Shown: piece after piece, positions 1-9,471 of the stretch | Numbering within the stretch: the first letter of the stretch is position 1 | Layout: each line of letters begins with the position of its first letter | DNA from: Bacteroides rodentium JCM 16496 | GTDB taxonomy: Bacteria; Bacteroidota; Bacteroidia; Bacteroidales; Bacteroidaceae | DNA length: 64,000 nt | Direction of reading: 5' to 3' | NCBI RefSeq assembly: GCF_000614125.1 | Contig: NZ_BAKJ01000013.1 | Span: 1-64,000, forward strand | Made by a program: the position numbers and the translations under genes | The notes under the pieces: generated by a model | The model's database searches: none | Told to the model about the DNA's origin: nothing | Seen by the model: the letters and a program-made list of their open reading frames with translations, nothing else

Positions 1-990
1 AGGGGTATGTTACGCTTTCGGACAAGAAGTATCACTATTACCTGCAGGACCATCAGGGGAACAACCGCGTAGTCCTCAGTTCTACGGGTGCTGTTGAAGA
101 AGCGAGCCATTATTATCCCTTCGGTGGGGTATTTGCAAGTTCAGGCAATGTGCAGCCTTACAAATACAACGGTAAGGAGTATGATGGCAAGAAGGGATTG
201 AATTGGTATGATTATGGGGCACGCATGTATGATGCGGCGCTGGGAAGGTTTACGACGGTGGACCCTTCTGCTGAAAATTACTTCAATACAAGTCTCTATG
301 CTTATTGCGGGAATAATCCTATTAATCGGATTGACTGACGGGATGGATTATTGGAGTACAAATAATCCTGAGGTAATCAGGCAATTCCTGGAAGCTGCGA
401 AAGAACATTCGAATGCAAGTGGCAATCTTCTTAATGAAGTAAACTTTTCATCTTGGAACCATAGTACTGACGCAGAATTTCTCAGTAATTTGACTTTCAA
501 TGACCAAACCAATATGTTCTATTCCAATTACGGGACAATTGAAAATGGCATAGTAACAAGTATCGGAGTTTCTTTTCCCGCTTTGAGCAATGATGGAGAG
601 AACGCTTGGCTGGAAGGCGGAGGAAGTAAATGGTATAAACGGGCTTCGGGAAAACTGGATAATACTTATCCGGAATTTATGTTATCAACAAGTGTAACAA
701 AGGCTGGGTGGGGAACATTGAGATGGATTTGGAACTCCCTAAATCCTACATTTTCTCCCATAAACACTATAAATGCCAATGCTGTTAAAGATATTGCAGT
801 AAAAGGATTTAAAGAGACAAAAAAATTCGGTTACTCCCATGGGGAAAAAGTATATGAATATAAAGGGAAATATTATTCTAAGGATGTGGATAGTCATAAT
901 GGTGGGGCTTGGAAAGTTTTTAAAGAAATAAATGGCAAATTGGTAAGAATAGGAACTGCTGATAAAGAGCTTAATATATTCAAAAAATAG
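1..990 (+). CDS. Rhs-family protein, 3' part with C-terminal toxin-like tip 1 (frame broken)
   Basis: The 5' end lies outside the window. Positions 3-335 encode the end of the Rhs core, including the hallmark YDYGARMYDAALGRF and DPSAENYF...YAYCGNNPINRID. At about 333-336 the sequence reads attgactgac where the second copy (2440-2460) reads attgaccctgac. Two C residues are missing, so the frame shifts and continues to 990. After the core comes a region shared with copy 2 up to about 678, then a unique tip of about 100 residues ending in a KYYSKDVDSHNGGAWK motif and an IGTADKELN motif. From memory this resembles Ntox21-type polymorphic toxin domains; the family name is tentative. Rhs proteins deliver variable C-terminal toxins to competitors. 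The following small gene would be the cognate immunity gene. Confidence 0.8.
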
Positions 991-994
991 AATT

Positions 995-1496
995 ATGAAG
1001 ATTTTAAAAGAAGATTACAATACTGTTAATGATTTTTTTTTGCAAAGCATTAAGAAAGAAAAATAAGAAATCTGTTTGTACAAGATGTGACATAGAGCCT
1101 ATTGCTTTAATTAGAAAAGCTGATTTCATTTGTAATATTATAAAATCATTAGAGGCGGAATCTATAATTTGTAGAATTCTTTTTTGGGAAAAGAATGAGA
1201 AAATTGAATCTTTTCTCCAAAAGCATATACCTGGTAATGAATATGTAGTATATAAGCATTATAATAATAGAATGACACCAGGAATATGCTTTGTACATGC
1301 ATCAAAAGACATGATTCCTTTTTTAAGAGTGTTGCTGGCTAATCATTTTAATTTTGAACTTGCAAAAGCCCCTTCACTCAGTGTGAGAGTGCAAATATGT
1401 ATTAATACAAAATATCTTTGTTTCCTTTTGGATGTATATGATGATCGTGGTTTCTTTATGCATATCTTAAAAAATAAATATACTATCTTAGCATAA
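995..1496 (+). CDS. Putative immunity protein for Rhs tip 1 (frame broken)
   Basis: A natural start is the ATG at 995, four bases after the toxin stop, giving MKILKEDYNTVNDFFLQSIKKEK before a stop. An overlapping frame then runs to 1496 with a coherent small protein (...NKKSVCTRCDIEP onward). Two extra bases in the A tract near 1060, or in the T tract at 1033-1041, would join the two parts into about 167 residues. I recognise no family. The immunity role is inferred only from size and position right after a toxin-like Rhs tip. Confidence 0.5.
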
Positions 1497-1513
1497 TCCG
1501 ACTATTTCAAACT

Positions 1514-1579
1514 GAATATAAAAACTATCCCAACACCAGAAATTGTATATCTTATATGTTGGGATAGTTTTTTATATTC
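1514..1579 (+). terminator. Rho-independent terminator after toxin/immunity pair 1
   Basis: An inverted repeat with arms of about 22 bp (GAATATAAAAACTATCCC and its complement, with one extra T), a loop of about 20 bases and a T run in the descending arm. It closes the first toxin/immunity cassette. Confidence 0.75.
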
Positions 1580-1583
1580 AGCT

Positions 1584-1802
1584 ATGTTTTTTAATGGGCG
1601 ATGTGAATATGAAGACAACGCCCACCTGGTCTTCTCGCAGGACGGTGACCAGCGATCCCCCAAGTGGACTACTGCCTATATGACGTTTTCGGGAGAAATG
1701 CACCGGAAAGAATGCCTCTTCCAATACGGTGGTACATATACCATACAGAACTACTACGGCAACTATGGCTTTGTGGGCGGTGTGGGCTTCCCTAGCGGGT
1801 AG
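1584..1802 (+). CDS. Orphan fragment between Rhs cassettes, unknown
   Basis: An open frame of 72 residues, rich in aromatic residues and glycine and ending in YGFVGGVGFPSG. It has no clear ribosome binding site and lies between the terminator of cassette 1 and the core of cassette 2. It may be a remnant of another tip or of an upstream Rhs segment. I do not recognise the family, and it may not be expressed. Confidence 0.3.
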   Translation: MFFNGRCEYEDNAHLVFSQDGDQRSPKWTTAYMTFSGEMHRKECLFQYGGTYTIQNYYGNYGFVGGVGFPSG

Positions 1803-1895
1803 TTTACTCGTGACACTTCGAGCTACGGCAGGGGGTTGCTGAGATGTAACCTCTACAGTCTATACTTTCACGGACCAACTTGCCAGTGTGACACG

Positions 1896-3119
1896 TACTC
1901 ATACTTAACTAAAGATTTAAACAGGTATATCATATAATTGCTTAAATTTGCCAAAAGTGGTAACTTTCAGTGACGGTAGTACGATTACCTACACTTATGG
2001 TGCCGACGGCACAAAGCTGAAAACAGTTCATAAGATAGGCAATACTGCTACCACGACTGATTACTGCGGAAATGTGGTCTATGAAAACGGAGTCCAGAAG
2101 CTGCTGCTTACTGAAGAGGGTTATGTGACGTTGAGTGATAGCAAGTATCATTACTACTTGAAGGACCATCAAGGGAATCACCGGATGGTTAGCAATTCAA
2201 GCGGTAATGTAGAGGAAACGAGCCATTATTATCCTTTTGGCGGAGTCTTTGCAAGTATTAATGGTGTTCAGCCTTACAAGTATAATGGTAAGGAGTTTGA
2301 TGCGAAGAAAGGGTTGAATTGGTATGATTACGGGGCACGCATGTATGATGCTGCACTGGGAAGGTTTACGACGGTGGATCCTTCTGCTGAAAATTATTTC
2401 TATACAAGCCTCTATGCTTATTGCGGGAATAATCCTGTTAATCGGATTGACCCTGACGGGATGGATTATTGGAGTACAAACGATCCTGAGGCAATCAGGC
2501 AATTCCTGGAAGCTGCGAAAGAATACCCGTATGGAAGTGGCAATTTTCTTAATGAAGTAAACTTCTCGTCCTGGAACCATAGTACCGACGTGGAATTTCT
2601 CGGTAATTTGACTTTCAATGACCAGACCAATATGTTCTATTCCAATTACGGGACAATTGAAAATGGCATAGTAACAAGTATCGGAGTTTCTTTTCCCGCT
2701 TTGAGCAATGATGGAGAGAACGCTTGGCTGGAAGGCGGAGGAAGTAAATGGTATAAACGGGCTTCGGGAAAACTGGATAATACTTATCCGGAATTTGATT
2801 TGTTTTTTGCAAGTACCAAGAGTGGCTGGAACATATTGAAAAATGTTTTCACTTCCATGTTCCGTTCTTTCTCTACCACCAATACTTTTGATGCAAGCAG
2901 AAGTGGAATTATCCACAGTGGAGGAAATAGGGAAAAATGGGACGGGCGAAAGGTAATATGTCGGGAAACCGGGCTGTACAGGATGAACAAATAAGAAGTT
3001 TGTGTAATAAACATAATCTTGATAGAGTCCAACGACAAACCCTGCATCGTTTAGTAGGAGGGGAAGGGCTTGGCTATCATGAAATAGAACAGTTAATAAA
3101 AGAATATTTTAGAAAGTGA
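1896..3119 (+). CDS. Second Rhs core fragment with C-terminal tip 2 (frame broken)
   Basis: Rhs core homology begins near 1896 (YSYLTKDLNR). After a frame irregularity near 1925 it continues through KVVTFSDGSTITYTYGADG, the YDYGARMYDAALGRF signature and CGNNPVNRIDPDG. It then shares a 170-base identical block with copy 1 (2627-2796) before a different tip. At 2933-2937 five A residues stand where six would keep frame. With six, the protein continues as KMGRAKGNMSGNRAVQDEQ to a terminal module LHRLVGGEGLGYHEIEQL ending at 3119. That GN..GN.x.Q/LH module is familiar from ends of Rhs and other polymorphic toxins, but I cannot name its activity. There is no upstream N-terminal part, so this is probably an orphan or silent cassette used by recombination. 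Confidence 0.75.
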
Positions 3120-3120
3120 A

Positions 3121-3581
3121 ATGGATATACATGAGTTATTAAAAACTGCTATTGGCAAAAAGGTGTTCATTCCTTGACAGGCGGTTGTGTGGGTTCTATT
3201 TGGAATATAGAGTTTGAAGAAGGAGTTCACTACATGATTAATTGTGCGTGGCGAGTAGAGCATAATGGAGTTGTTTTGACAACTTGCGGCGATGATGCTA
3301 CGCCTCATGTAGGACGTATGAATGAAAGTGTTCAGTATTTGTTAAATAACAAATTGTTGTCTTATGAGTTATCTTCTCATTATGATTTGACACTCTATTT
3401 TGAAAACAACTATATAGTAAGAGTTTTCTGTGACAGTATATTCGAAGCTGACATAAAAGAAAAAAATCCTTATGAGAATTGGTATTTTTGTGTACCTGCA
3501 TCGGATATCGCAGTGGCAATAACATGCTATTTTAAGGTTATTTATACAAGATGTTATTCAAATGATTTGATAGAAGAGTAG
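3121..3581 (+). CDS. Putative immunity protein for Rhs tip 2 (frame broken)
   Basis: The ATG at 3121 directly follows the toxin stop and gives MDIHELLKTAIGKKV; the frame then ends at 3176-3178. Adding one T to the TT at about 3169 continues it as FHSLTGGCVGSIWNIEF to 3581, a protein of about 153 residues. It is acidic and soluble, with a C-terminal NWYFCVPASDI stretch. I recognise no family with certainty. The immunity function is inferred from position and size. Confidence 0.55.
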
Positions 3582-3716
3582 CTGGTCTGTTCGATGTAAC
3601 TGGGATGTTTTCATCTGTTACTTTTGAATATTAAAATTTTCTTATTCAACAAAAAATCCCTGTCGGCATCTTTGGTAATGCAGGCAGGGAATTTCTGTGC
3701 CATTTCACATTAGGAG

Positions 3717-3833
3717 TACTGTTGCGGCCTCCGCCTACAACAACGGTCTCGACTTCAAGGATGCCGCCAGGCAGGCAAACGAGTACGCTTACGATGCCAA
3801 CGGCAATCTGACGAAAGATTTGAATAAAGAATA
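3717..3833 (+). pseudogene. Rhs core remnant
   Basis: One frame reads TVAASAYNNGLDFKDAARQ followed by NEYAYDANGNLTKDLNKE and a stop at 3831-3833. This is the YD-repeat stretch that normally precedes the KVVTF segment seen in copy 2. It has no start codon and no downstream core. It is the third piece of Rhs coding sequence in 3.8 kb and marks the right edge of the array. Confidence 0.6.
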
Positions 3834-4059
3834 ATCAAAGAGAAGGCAGTTACGGAGGCGGACAGCTTCCTTCGCAGTGCAAAGCGGTGCAAGCGGAGGC
3901 AATGCATACGCATATTGGGAGTCCTTTTGTTGTCTGGCTTATATTTGCAGTGCCCGATAGCTGAAAGCCGTGGGTGGAAGAAGTCCACGACCGGCAGGTG
4001 GCGGCTTCGTGGAGGCAGGCATATTGCTTGTCTTCGGCTCCCTAAAAACACTCATCATT

Positions 4060-4788
4060 ATGGGACAGATTAAACAAGAAATCCTTGGGGGATTCAGCGG
4101 AAAAGTAGGAACTGTGGTGGGCAGTTCCTGGAAAAATGTGAACTATATGCGTGCATTGGCCATCAGTGTCAAGAACCCCCGCACGCTGAAGCAGCAGGCG
4201 CAACGTGGAAAGTTCCGCAAGTGCATGCGTTTTTTGTGCGCTGTCGTACCTTATGTGCGTATCGGCTATAAGCAGTCGACAAAAGACTGCACAGCTTTTA
4301 ATGCGGCCATGAGCTACGTACTCCATAATGCCGTCACCGATAGCGGGACGGAACTGAAGGTGGACTATGCGCGCGTTCTGGTGGCCCGCGGCACGTTGAC
4401 GCCCGTCTTCAATGCTGTGGTAACAAAAGAGGCGGGCAAGCTATCTTTCAGCTGGGATGATAACAGCGGGATGGGCGATGCCTTGGCTACCGACCTGGCG
4501 ATGCCGCTGGCTTATAACAAGGTGCGTGGTGAGGCGGTTTATCTGTTCTCCGGAGCTACCCGTGGAGATGGAAAGACGGAACTTGCTTTGCCTGAAAACT
4601 GGGGAGATGACGCTTTGGCGGTTTACTTTGCTTTTTCTTCTGGAAATGGTGTCCGTGCGACTAACAGCATCTGTTTGCGGAATGACGATTATGAAGAAGA
4701 AGGGAATGTTCCCGGTGCGGATGGAGGCAACGGCGGCGGTGATTCTTCCGGCGCTGACGGAGACCAAGGGGAGAACCCGCTGGGGTAA
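4060..4788 (+). CDS. DUF6266 family protein
   Basis: The start is the ATG at 4060 (MGQIKQEILGGFSGKVGTVVG), where family similarity begins. The open frame extends upstream to 3970, but those 30 residues look like non-coding sequence. The product is 242 residues with no signal peptide. The glycine-rich N-terminus GFSGKVGTVVGSSW and the later KNPRTxxQxxQRxKF are typical of this Bacteroidota family of unknown function. The C-terminus is a low-complexity Gly/Asp/Ser tail from about residue 215. It sits between an Rhs array and a peptidoglycan amidase, which hints at a secretion or phage-like context. I cannot assign a role. Confidence 0.75.
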   Translation: MGQIKQEILGGFSGKVGTVVGSSWKNVNYMRALAISVKNPRTLKQQAQRGKFRKCMRFLCAVVPYVRIGYKQSTKDCTAFNAAMSYVLHNAVTDSGTELKVDYARVLVARGTLTPVFNAVVTKEAGKLSFSWDDNSGMGDALATDLAMPLAYNKVRGEAVYLFSGATRGDGKTELALPENWGDDALAVYFAFSSGNGVRATNSICLRNDDYEEEGNVPGADGGNGGGDSSGADGDQGENPLG

Positions 4789-4885
4789 TGTCCATAGGGG
4801 CTTGTTCCAAGACAAACCGGCTCTAAGCCCGGGAGTGCCGGGCAAACTTGAAAAAAATCAAAAAACATTTTTTTAAAGAAGTAAA

Positions 4886-5326
4886 ATGAGAAAAATCAAT
4901 TATATTGTAGTGCATTGCAGTGCTACTCGCGAAGATTGTAGTCTGACGGTGGAGGCGCTTAAACGCGAACATCTCCGTCGCGGATTTGTCGGCATAGGTT
5001 ACCATTATTATATCCGTCGTGACGGTAAGGTTGTCTCTACTCGCCCCATTGCACAGATTGGAGCGCATGTCCGGGGTTATAACAAGTATTCTATCGGCCT
5101 TTGTTATGAAGGCGGGTTGGCTGTAGACGGGAGCCCGAAAGATACCCGTACTCTGGAGCAGCGTGCGGCGTTGCGCTTACTTGTGGCAAAACTTTTGCGT
5201 CGTTTCCCCAATGCCCGTCTTTGCGGACACCGCGACCTTAGTCCTGACTTGAACGGCAACGGTGTGGTGGAGCCTGTGGAATGGGTGAAAATGTGCCCGT
5301 GCTTCGATGTAGCACAGGAGCTGTGA
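4886..5326 (+). CDS. N-acetylmuramoyl-L-alanine amidase (Amidase_2 type)
   Basis: A 146-residue protein made only of the amidase catalytic domain. It has the zinc-ligand pattern of the family: His in IVVHCSAT near residue 10, [10 protein letters not shown] near 39-48 and the late His in CGHRDLSPD near 119. It should cleave the amide bond between MurNAc and L-Ala in peptidoglycan. No signal peptide is visible, which is usual for this small Bacteroides family that resembles phage or Tae-like lysins. It lies 97 bases after the DUF6266 gene and is closed by a strong terminator at 5344. Confidence 0.85.
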   Translation: MRKINYIVVHCSATREDCSLTVEALKREHLRRGFVGIGYHYYIRRDGKVVSTRPIAQIGAHVRGYNKYSIGLCYEGGLAVDGSPKDTRTLEQRAALRLLVAKLLRRFPNARLCGHRDLSPDLNGNGVVEPVEWVKMCPCFDVAQEL

Positions 5327-5343
5327 ACTGAATGGAAAAACCG

Positions 5344-5396
5344 GAGTACTTTCCCCGCCCGGATGTGTCGGGGCGGGGAAAGTACTCTGCTTTTTT
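5344..5396 (+). terminator. Rho-independent terminator after amidase
   Basis: A perfect 17-bp stem (GAGTACTTTCCCCGCCC at 5344-5360 and its complement at 5371-5387), followed by TGCTTTTTT. It separates the amidase locus from the coaX operon. Confidence 0.9.
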
Positions 5397-5452
5397 AGGG
5401 TTGTTAAGCAAAAAAAAATCTTGGATAACGGCATTCTTACCGGCAATGGTTG

Positions 5453-5460
5453 TATCTTTG
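5453..5460 (+). promoter_or_regulatory. Bacteroides -7 element TATCTTTG upstream of coaX
   Basis: Matches the TAnnTTTG consensus of the Bacteroides primary sigma factor and lies 24 bases before the coaX GTG. I see no good TTTG -33 box at standard spacing. Confidence 0.55.
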
Positions 5461-5483
5461 CCACCCGATTTAAAAGAAACGCA

Positions 5484-6215
5484 GTGAATCTCATTATTGA
5501 CATAGGAAATACAATCGCCAAGATGGCAGTGTTTGATGATGGACGTATCGTGGAGGTAGTGTATGACTCCAATCTGACGTTGGAACGGTTGCCTGAAGTA
5601 TGCCGTACATATACGATTGAAAAAGCGATAGTGGCTACTGTCATTGATTTGGGCAGGGAGGTGCTGTCGCAACTGGAAGGTATGGATGTCCCCATCCTGT
5701 GGCTTGATGAAAAGATCCCTCTCCCGGTGGAGAACCTCTACGAGACCCCGCAGACGCTGGGCTATGACCGCATGGCGGCGGTGGTAGGAGCCAATGAACG
5801 GTTCCCCGGCAGGGACATATTGGTGGTGGATGCCGGTACCTGCATCACATACGAGTTTATCGATGCCGCCGCCCGCTATCATGGCGGGAATATCTCTCCC
5901 GGCCTGCAGATGCGCTTCAAGGCGCTCCACCAGTTTACCGGACGGCTTCCGTTGGTGGCTCCCGGGGGGCGGATGGTGCCCATGGGGAAGGATACCGATA
6001 CGGCTATCCGTGCCGGAGTAGTGAAGGGTATTGAATATGAAATTTCAGGTTACATTACGGCTATGAAGCATAAATATCCTGAACTTTTGGTTTTTTTAAC
6101 GGGCGGGGATGATTTTTCTTTTGATACAAACTTAAAAAGTATCATCTTTGCAGACAGATTTTTAGTGTTGAAAGGATTAAATAGAATTTTAAACTATAAT
6201 AATGACAGGCTATAG
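5484..6215 (+). CDS. coaX: Type III pantothenate kinase
   Basis: Catalyses ATP-dependent phosphorylation of pantothenate, the first step of coenzyme A synthesis. The GTG at 5484 is chosen as start: it gives [20 protein letters not shown], placing the P-loop-like DIGNT motif at residues 5-9 and a total of 243 residues, the usual length. The open frame runs upstream to 5421, but those residues overlap the promoter. Other family motifs are the GYDRMAA and [12 protein letters not shown] segments (ASKHA fold) and [11 protein letters not shown]. The 3' end overlaps the next gene by 14 bases, indicating translational coupling. Confidence 0.93.
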   Translation: MNLIIDIGNTIAKMAVFDDGRIVEVVYDSNLTLERLPEVCRTYTIEKAIVATVIDLGREVLSQLEGMDVPILWLDEKIPLPVENLYETPQTLGYDRMAAVVGANERFPGRDILVVDAGTCITYEFIDAAARYHGGNISPGLQMRFKALHQFTGRLPLVAPGGRMVPMGKDTDTAIRAGVVKGIEYEISGYITAMKHKYPELLVFLTGGDDFSFDTNLKSIIFADRFLVLKGLNRILNYNNDRL

Positions 6216-7464
6216 ACAAACACTGTTAGTGCTCTTGCTCACGATATTATCAGGAGCGGCAGTCGCTCAAAATAATACAAATTCTCCCTATACACGATAT
6301 GGATATGGACAGTTGTCTGAACAAGGCTCAAGTAACAGCAGGGCGATGGGTGGTATTGCCTATGGTTTACGGGACAAGTACCAGACTAACTTTGCTAATC
6401 CGGCATCCTATACGGCGGTAGATTCGTTGACCTTTATCTTTGATGGAGCAGTCTCCCTGCAGAATACAAACCTCAGTAACGGTACTCTGAAGCGAAATGC
6501 CAAGAATTCCAGTTTTGATTACATCACGATGCAGTTTCGTGCAAGTAAATGGGCTGCCATAAGTTTGGGATTGTTGCCTTATTCGAATGTGGGATACAGC
6601 ATGGGAGAGTATCGGGAAGATACGGAGTTTCCGGACAAATCTACAACGGTAAGCTATTCGGGAGAAGGAGGCCTGCATCAGCTTTATTTAGGCGCAGGAT
6701 TTAAAATAATTAAAAATCTTTCTGTCGGTGCGAATTTTTCGTATCTTTGGGGAGATATAACAAGAACCGCCGCGGAAACCTTTCCGTCCAGTTCAGGTGT
6801 ATTCCCTATTACAATACAGTCTAATGTGGCTGTAAAGAGTTATAAGTTGGATTTTGGAGCGCAGTACACCCACCAGTTTGGGAAAAAGCATGCTGCAACG
6901 TTGGGAGTAGTCTTTTCTCCGGGGCATGATTTGAGCAATGATGCGTACGAAGTTAGGCAGATTGGTAATAGCAATACGGGAGCTACCTCGACAACGAGGG
7001 ATACTGTTGCTACTTGCGGCATCCCGACGACATTTGGCGCGGGTGTGACGTACGTGTACGACAATCGTCTGACGGTAGGAGCGGATGTAATGTTTCAAAA
7101 TTGGAGTAAAGTGAGCTATATGAACAATGACGAGGCGTTTTGCGACCGTGGAAGAATATCCGTGGGTGCAGAGTATCTGCCGAATCCTATGGGACGAAGC
7201 TATTTGTCTCATGTGAAGTATCGTTTGGGAGCTTATTATTCCAAACCTTATTATAAGATAGACGGTGTACGTGCCGCTGATGAATATGGCGTTACTGCAG
7301 GTTTTGGATTACCCATACCGAGAACCCGTTCTGTATTGAGTCTTTCTGCACAATACGTGCGAACCAAAGGAACCCAAGCGGCGTTCTTGAACGAAAATAC
7401 GTTGCGCATTTGCGTCGGAGTGACCTTTAACGAACGTTGGTTCTTCAAGCGTAAAGTGGATTAA
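6202..7464 (+). CDS. Outer-membrane beta-barrel protein
   Basis: A 420-residue protein with a signal peptide (about residues 1-22, ending AVAQ). The mature part begins [16 protein letters not shown] and carries alternating hydrophobic/polar strands typical of an outer-membrane barrel. It ends in [14 protein letters not shown]. The family is conserved in Bacteroidota next to coaX and lptC, distantly like FadL-type or PorP-like barrels; substrate unknown. The start overlaps coaX. It is followed at 46 bases by the TPR gene. Confidence 0.8.
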   Translation: MTGYRQTLLVLLLTILSGAAVAQNNTNSPYTRYGYGQLSEQGSSNSRAMGGIAYGLRDKYQTNFANPASYTAVDSLTFIFDGAVSLQNTNLSNGTLKRNAKNSSFDYITMQFRASKWAAISLGLLPYSNVGYSMGEYREDTEFPDKSTTVSYSGEGGLHQLYLGAGFKIIKNLSVGANFSYLWGDITRTAAETFPSSSGVFPITIQSNVAVKSYKLDFGAQYTHQFGKKHAATLGVVFSPGHDLSNDAYEVRQIGNSNTGATSTTRDTVATCGIPTTFGAGVTYVYDNRLTVGADVMFQNWSKVSYMNNDEAFCDRGRISVGAEYLPNPMGRSYLSHVKYRLGAYYSKPYYKIDGVRAADEYGVTAGFGLPIPRTRSVLSLSAQYVRTKGTQAAFLNENTLRICVGVTFNERWFFKRKVD

Positions 7465-7510
7465 TGGAAATTGAATAGACAAAAAATATAACAACTAAAA
7501 TTTAAATACA

Positions 7511-8836
7511 ATGAAAATTAAGACGCTTGTAGCTGTCTTGCTCCTTTCGGGTGGAGTGACCAGCACTTTCGCACAGACTGAAAATTGTAATTCGAACAGT
7601 AGTATCTCTCATGAAGCAGTGAGAGCAGGCAACTTTAAGGATGCATACGCTCCCTGTATGGCTGTATTGAAGGATTGCCCTACACTGCGGTATTACACAT
7701 TTACAGATGCTCAGAAGATTTTAGTAGGTTTCTTGAGTCAGATTAAGGACAGGAATTCTGCTGATTACAAGAAGTATTTTGATGAGTTGATGGATGTATA
7801 TGATTTGAGAATGAAGTACATTCCTGAATTTATTAGTAAGGGCATGAAGAACGTGCCGAGTGTGGCTGATGCCTTGGGTGCCAAAGCTGTGGATTATCTT
7901 CAGTTCGCTCCTGCTCCCGACCTTAATACTGCTTACAATTGGCTGAAAGAATCTGTTCAAGCTGAAAAGGGCGGCTCCAAAGGTGCGGTGTTGCACTACT
8001 TCCTGGATGTCTCTATGCAGAAAGTGAAGGCCGATGACAATCATACTGACCAGTTCTTCCAAGACTATATTGATGCTTCCAAGTATGCGGACGATGCTAT
8101 CGCAGCTGAGACTAAAGAGGCAAAGAAGGCAAATCTGCAAGCTATCAAGGACAATCTGGTAGCTATGTTCATCCAGAGTGGTGTGGCTGACTGCGAATCA
8201 CTGCAGAATATCTATGGTCCTAAGGTAGAAGAAAATAAGACTGACTCTACTTTCTTGAAGAAAGCATTGAATATCCTGAAGTTGATGAAGTGTAACGAAA
8301 GCGAAGTTTATTTCAAGGCTTCTGAATACATGTATCAAATTGACCCGACTGCTGATGCTGCTGTAGGTGTAGCATATATGTACTATAAGAAAGGCGACTA
8401 TGACAATGCAGTGAAGTATTTTGACGAAGCATTGGCTAAGGAAACCGATAATGACAAGAAAGCTGAAATGGCCTACGCCACTGCTGCTGCCTTGATGCAG
8501 GCTAAGAAACTGTCCCAGGCAAGAGCGTATTGTCTGAAGGCTATCGGTTTCAAGGAAAACTATGGTGACCCATATATCCTGCTGGCACAGCTTTACGGCT
8601 CCAATCCTAATTGGACCGATGAGCCCGCTCTGAACAAGTGTACTTACTTTGTGGTAATTGACAAGTTGCAGAGAGCTAAAGCGGTGGATCCTTCGGTTAC
8701 AGAACGTGCTAACGAATTGATTGGTACTTATTCACGCCACACTCCCCAGGCTAAAGACCTCTTTATGTTGGGTTACAAAGCCGGTGACCGTATCACTATC
8801 GGTGGATGGATAGGTGAATCTACAACTATCAGATAA
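7511..8836 (+). CDS. Periplasmic TPR protein
   Basis: A 441-residue protein with a signal peptide (MKIKTLVAVLLLSGGVTSTFAQ). The C-terminal half has TPR-like repeats, for example AYMYYKKGDYDNAVKYFDEAL near 290-310 and ALMQAKKLSQARAYCLKAI near 330-350. It probably scaffolds envelope proteins. The order barrel-TPR-lptC suggests an envelope biogenesis operon. Codon use (many CTG, GCT and AAG codons) suggests high expression. The end overlaps the annotated lptC frame. Confidence 0.8.
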   Translation: MKIKTLVAVLLLSGGVTSTFAQTENCNSNSSISHEAVRAGNFKDAYAPCMAVLKDCPTLRYYTFTDAQKILVGFLSQIKDRNSADYKKYFDELMDVYDLRMKYIPEFISKGMKNVPSVADALGAKAVDYLQFAPAPDLNTAYNWLKESVQAEKGGSKGAVLHYFLDVSMQKVKADDNHTDQFFQDYIDASKYADDAIAAETKEAKKANLQAIKDNLVAMFIQSGVADCESLQNIYGPKVEENKTDSTFLKKALNILKLMKCNESEVYFKASEYMYQIDPTADAAVGVAYMYYKKGDYDNAVKYFDEALAKETDNDKKAEMAYATAAALMQAKKLSQARAYCLKAIGFKENYGDPYILLAQLYGSNPNWTDEPALNKCTYFVVIDKLQRAKAVDPSVTERANELIGTYSRHTPQAKDLFMLGYKAGDRITIGGWIGESTTIR

Positions 8837-8840
8837 AACC

Positions 8841-9470
8841 ATGTTGCTACAACCCATCAACGTTGTTTATCATAAAAATGCGAGCATAACCATTGTCCTT
8901 GGGGCAATGGTTATGCTTCTTTTATTTTCTTCATGTTCCGGGAAGAAGAAGGAGCTGGGGGATGCCATTACCGAGCGTGACTCTATGGCAGTGATGGACA
9001 CTCGCGGGGTGACTACGCTGGTGTCTGATTCCGGTGTAACACGTTATCGCATCAATACGGAAGAGTGGCTGGTCTTTGACCGGAAAAATCCTCCTTACTG
9101 GGCTTTTGAAAAGGGGGTTTATCTGGAAAAGTTCGACTCTGTCTTCCAAGTGGAGGCAAGTATCAAGGCCGATACAGCCTACTTTTTTAATAAGGAGGAA
9201 TTATGGAAACTGATGGGGAATGTGCATATACAGAATTTGAAAGGTGAACAATTTGATACGGAGCTGCTGTATTGGGACCAGCGGGCACAAAGAATTTATT
9301 CGGATGAGTTTATCCGTATCGAGCAGCCTGACCGTATCATTACGGGACATGGCTTTGAATCCAACCAGCAAATGACTGTTTACACGATTCGCAAGCCGGA
9401 GGGCATCTTCTATGTTGATGAGGAGACTGCCGCACCGGATAGCTTGCAGACTGATACCATAAATAGATAA
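8841..9470 (+). CDS. lptC: LPS export periplasmic protein LptC
   Basis: LptC links the LptBFG inner-membrane transporter to the LptA/D bridge in lipopolysaccharide export. The ATG at 8841 gives MLLQPINVVYHKN. The frame also opens at 8814 inside the TPR gene, so either start is possible. Features: an N-terminal hydrophobic helix with a lipoprotein-like LLFSSCSG at about residues 28-35, then the LptC/OstA beta-jellyroll with GVYLEKFDS, WKLMGNVHIQN and GHGFESNQQM. It overlaps the TPR gene or nearly so and is followed immediately by the CBS-domain gene, so it is in the same operon. Confidence 0.87.
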   Translation: MLLQPINVVYHKNASITIVLGAMVMLLLFSSCSGKKKELGDAITERDSMAVMDTRGVTTLVSDSGVTRYRINTEEWLVFDRKNPPYWAFEKGVYLEKFDSVFQVEASIKADTAYFFNKEELWKLMGNVHIQNLKGEQFDTELLYWDQRAQRIYSDEFIRIEQPDRIITGHGFESNQQMTVYTIRKPEGIFYVDEETAAPDSLQTDTINR

Positions 9471-9471
9471 A

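Noticed and set aside
2931..2940. Programmed -1 frameshift joining Rhs core 2 to its tip
   Set aside because: The codons GAA AAA TGG do not form an X XXY YYZ slippery heptamer and there is no nearby stimulatory structure. A missing A fits the pattern of other breaks.
3640..3705. Inverted repeat TCCCTG...CAGGGA as a terminator
   Set aside because: Short imperfect arms with a long loop; T-rich tail only on the minus strand, where no gene needs it.
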